Shown here in pieces: positions 62,544 through 64,000 of a stretch of 64,000 nucleotides of DNA. Both the position numbers and the translations under genes were made by a program. The stretch's first letter is position 1, and every line of letters begins with the position of its first letter. The notes under the pieces are model-generated. The model saw nothing but the letters and a program-made list of their open reading frames with translations. It did not search any database and was not told where the DNA came from. The DNA comes from Flavobacterium salmonis (lineage in GTDB: Bacteria; Bacteroidota; Bacteroidia; Flavobacteriales; Flavobacteriaceae), in the NCBI RefSeq assembly GCF_903819435.1, contig NZ_CAIJDP010000069.1, positions 62,001-126,000 on the forward strand. Direction: 5' to 3'.

Positions 62544-63203
62544 ATGGCAACTAAAAATAAGATAATCACAAAGGATGATATCGTTTCAAAATACATGAAT
62601 GAGGTTTTGGAAAAAGGAGAAAAGCCAAAATCAGTTTATCTTTTTGCAAAGCATAATCACTTTACAGAAGCTGAGTTTTATACTTTTTTTGGAACACTTG
62701 AAAGTTTAGAAAAAGAAATTTTTAGACTGTTTTTTGAAAATTCTTTTAATTTACTGCATCAGCATGAAGACTATCCGCAATATGATATGAAGAATAAAAT
62801 GCTGAGTTTTTATTTCACTTTTTTTGAAATTTTGACAGCCAACAGAAGTTACGTTTTACAATCTTTAAAACGGGACAGAAATCCATTAAAGAATTTAGTA
62901 CAGCTGACGACACTTCGCGAAGCATTTAAAAATTATGTTTCCGAAATCCTGACTGATGATTACAGGCTGGAGCAGGAGAAATTGCAAAAATATCAGGAAA
63001 AAGCCATTCAGGAAAGTGCCTGGCTGCAGCTGATGATGACCATAAAATTCTGGATGGACGATGATTCTGCAGCATTTGAAAAAACAGATATTTTTATAGA
63101 AAAATCTGTAAATGCTTCATTCGAATTAATGAATGTTAAACCATTAAACCATCTGATTGACTTTGGGAAATTCCTTTTCAAAGAAAAAATATACAGCAAA
63201 TAA
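62544..63203 (+). CDS. TetR-like protein coupled to an ABC1 kinase gene
   Basis: Start at ATG 62544 (MATKNKIITKDDIVSKYM), 219 residues, all helical. The N-terminal 60 residues resemble a TetR DNA-binding domain (SVYLFAKHNHFTEAEFYTFF with a helix-turn-helix), although the usual glycine-rich turn is poor. The rest (FEILTANRSYVLQSLKRDRN; FWMDDDSAAFEKTDIFIEKS) matches the TetR C-terminal domain found beside AarF kinases. The stop codon TAA is followed directly by the ATG of the kinase gene. Confidence 0.72.
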   Translation: MATKNKIITKDDIVSKYMNEVLEKGEKPKSVYLFAKHNHFTEAEFYTFFGTLESLEKEIFRLFFENSFNLLHQHEDYPQYDMKNKMLSFYFTFFEILTANRSYVLQSLKRDRNPLKNLVQLTTLREAFKNYVSEILTDDYRLEQEKLQKYQEKAIQESAWLQLMMTIKFWMDDDSAAFEKTDIFIEKSVNASFELMNVKPLNHLIDFGKFLFKEKIYSK

Positions 63204-64000
63204 ATGAAAACAATCGATTATATACCCACGTCAAAAATTGAAAGAGCCAGCAAATTGGTACAGACCGGTGCAAAAATAGGTGTTAACTATGTGAAGCATT
63301 ATGCTGAAAAAATGGTTAATCCAGACTTGACCCGAGATAAACTCAATGAAAATAATGCTGAAGATATTTACGATGGCTTAAAAAGCCTAAAAGGAAGCGC
63401 TTTAAAAGTCGCGCAGATGCTGAGCATGGACAAGAATTTTCTGCCTCAGGCGTATGTAGAGAAGTTCTCTTTGTCGCAGTTTTCTGTTCCGCCACTTTCA
63501 GCTCCATTGGTTTTAAAAACATTTAAAAATAATTTAGGCAAAACACCTTATGAAATCTTTGATGAATTCAATGCCAATTCTGTCAATGCGGCAAGTATTG
63601 GTCAGGTTCATCTGGCTGTTAAAAACGATAAAAAACTAGCCGTTAAAATTCAATATCCGGGTGTTGCCAATAGTATTTCGTCAGATTTGGCTTTGGTCAA
63701 ACCTATTGCGATTCGAATGTTTAATTTACAAGGAAAAGATTCTGATAAATATTTTAAGGAAGTTGAAGACAAACTGATTGAAGAAACCAATTATTTACTG
63801 GAACTCAAACAAAGCCAGGAAGTGGTTGCGGCCTGCAGTAAAATCGAAAACATTCTTTTCCCAAACTATTATCCTGAATTTTCATCAGAGAAAATCATCA
63901 CGATGGACTGGATGACCGGAATTCATCTTTCTGAGTTTACGGCAAAAGATTTTGATCGTGAAACCGGAGATAAAATTGGTCAGGCACTTTGGGACTTTTA
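63204..64000 (+). CDS. ABC1/AarF (UbiB-like) kinase family protein, cut by window end
   Basis: Open to the window edge (265 codons). MKTIDYIPTSKIERASKL begins it; the family KxGQ-type motif appears as LKGSALKVAQMLSMDKNFLP, the A-rich loop as VNAASIGQVHLAVKN, the ATP-site lysine as LAVKIQYPGV, and EETNYLLELKQSQ follows. These unusual kinase-like ATPases act in quinone synthesis or lipid transport. The C-terminal part is missing only because the window ends. It is directly coupled to the TetR-like gene. Confidence 0.88.
   Translation, partial: MKTIDYIPTSKIERASKLVQTGAKIGVNYVKHYAEKMVNPDLTRDKLNENNAEDIYDGLKSLKGSALKVAQMLSMDKNFLPQAYVEKFSLSQFSVPPLSAPLVLKTFKNNLGKTPYEIFDEFNANSVNAASIGQVHLAVKNDKKLAVKIQYPGVANSISSDLALVKPIAIRMFNLQGKDSDKYFKEVEDKLIEETNYLLELKQSQEVVAACSKIENILFPNYYPEFSSEKIITMDWMTGIHLSEFTAKDFDRETGDKIGQALWDF

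Overview
The window looks like chromosomal DNA of a Flavobacterium-like member of the Bacteroidota. It is AT-rich. Several genes have the flavobacterial promoter form TTTG/TTG - 17 to 23 nt - TAnnTTTG. There are type IX secretion (T9SS) sorting domains, TonB-dependent receptors, DUF4252/ECF sigma cassettes, SDDE-type lipoprotein surface signals, a type B L31 protein and a CarB that lacks its C-terminal allosteric domain. I saw no tRNA, rRNA, CRISPR array, phage or transposase gene. Protein families were recognised from motifs by eye; no search was run.

Layout. 1-5.2 kb: end of an M23 peptidase gene, a TonB-dependent receptor, a membrane protein and a lipoprotein with EF-hand-like loops. 5.3-11.4 kb (minus strand): DUF2971 protein, ABC exporter, phosphohexomutase, glycosyltransferase 2 and DUF4199 protein. 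11.6-13.6 kb: rpmE2, then a decaying block (Crp/Fnr gene with an in-frame TAA, tautomerase-like gene without Pro1, NTF2-like gene with two in-frame TAA). 13.7-19.2 kb: GlmU-like nucleotidyltransferase, ABC-F protein, degenerate GNAT, hydrolase, TPR protein and rpmH. 19.3-26.6 kb: carB, YiaA-type protein, an ECF sigma / anti-sigma-like / two DUF4252 cassette and an S41 protease. 26.7-38.6 kb: a vitamin B12 region. 38.6-44.6 kb: membrane protein, trmL, pseudouridine synthase, a hydrophilic protein and a large T9SS-secreted nuclease-like protein. 44.9-53.7 kb: a two-gene RHS/YD-repeat toxin locus with a putative immunity gene, an XRE remnant and a MepB-family gene. 53.7-57.8 kb: an ECF sigma with an unusual repeat-bearing anti-sigma-like/beta-barrel protein, and two exported proteins. 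58.0-64.0 kb: rmuC, thioesterase, YceI-like protein, TIGR01777 epimerase, TetR-like protein and the start of an ABC1/AarF kinase gene.

How genes work together. The B12 region combines a cobalamin riboswitch, BtuB, a BtuG-like surface propeller lipoprotein and a T9SS-anchored surface protein (capture and outer-membrane uptake), BtuF-C-D (inner-membrane import) and CobU, CobS, CobC and a BluB-CobT fusion (lower-ligand synthesis and nucleotide-loop assembly). No corrin-ring synthesis genes are present, so it reads as uptake, salvage and remodelling. The RHS pair appears to build a secreted shell carrying a lipase-like C-terminal toxin, with a small membrane protein next to it as the candidate antidote. 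Non-coding items include two copies of a structured hairpin element near 9.8 and 18.2 kb, and an inverted-repeat-bounded cassette near 35 kb holding a frameshifted four-helix-bundle gene.
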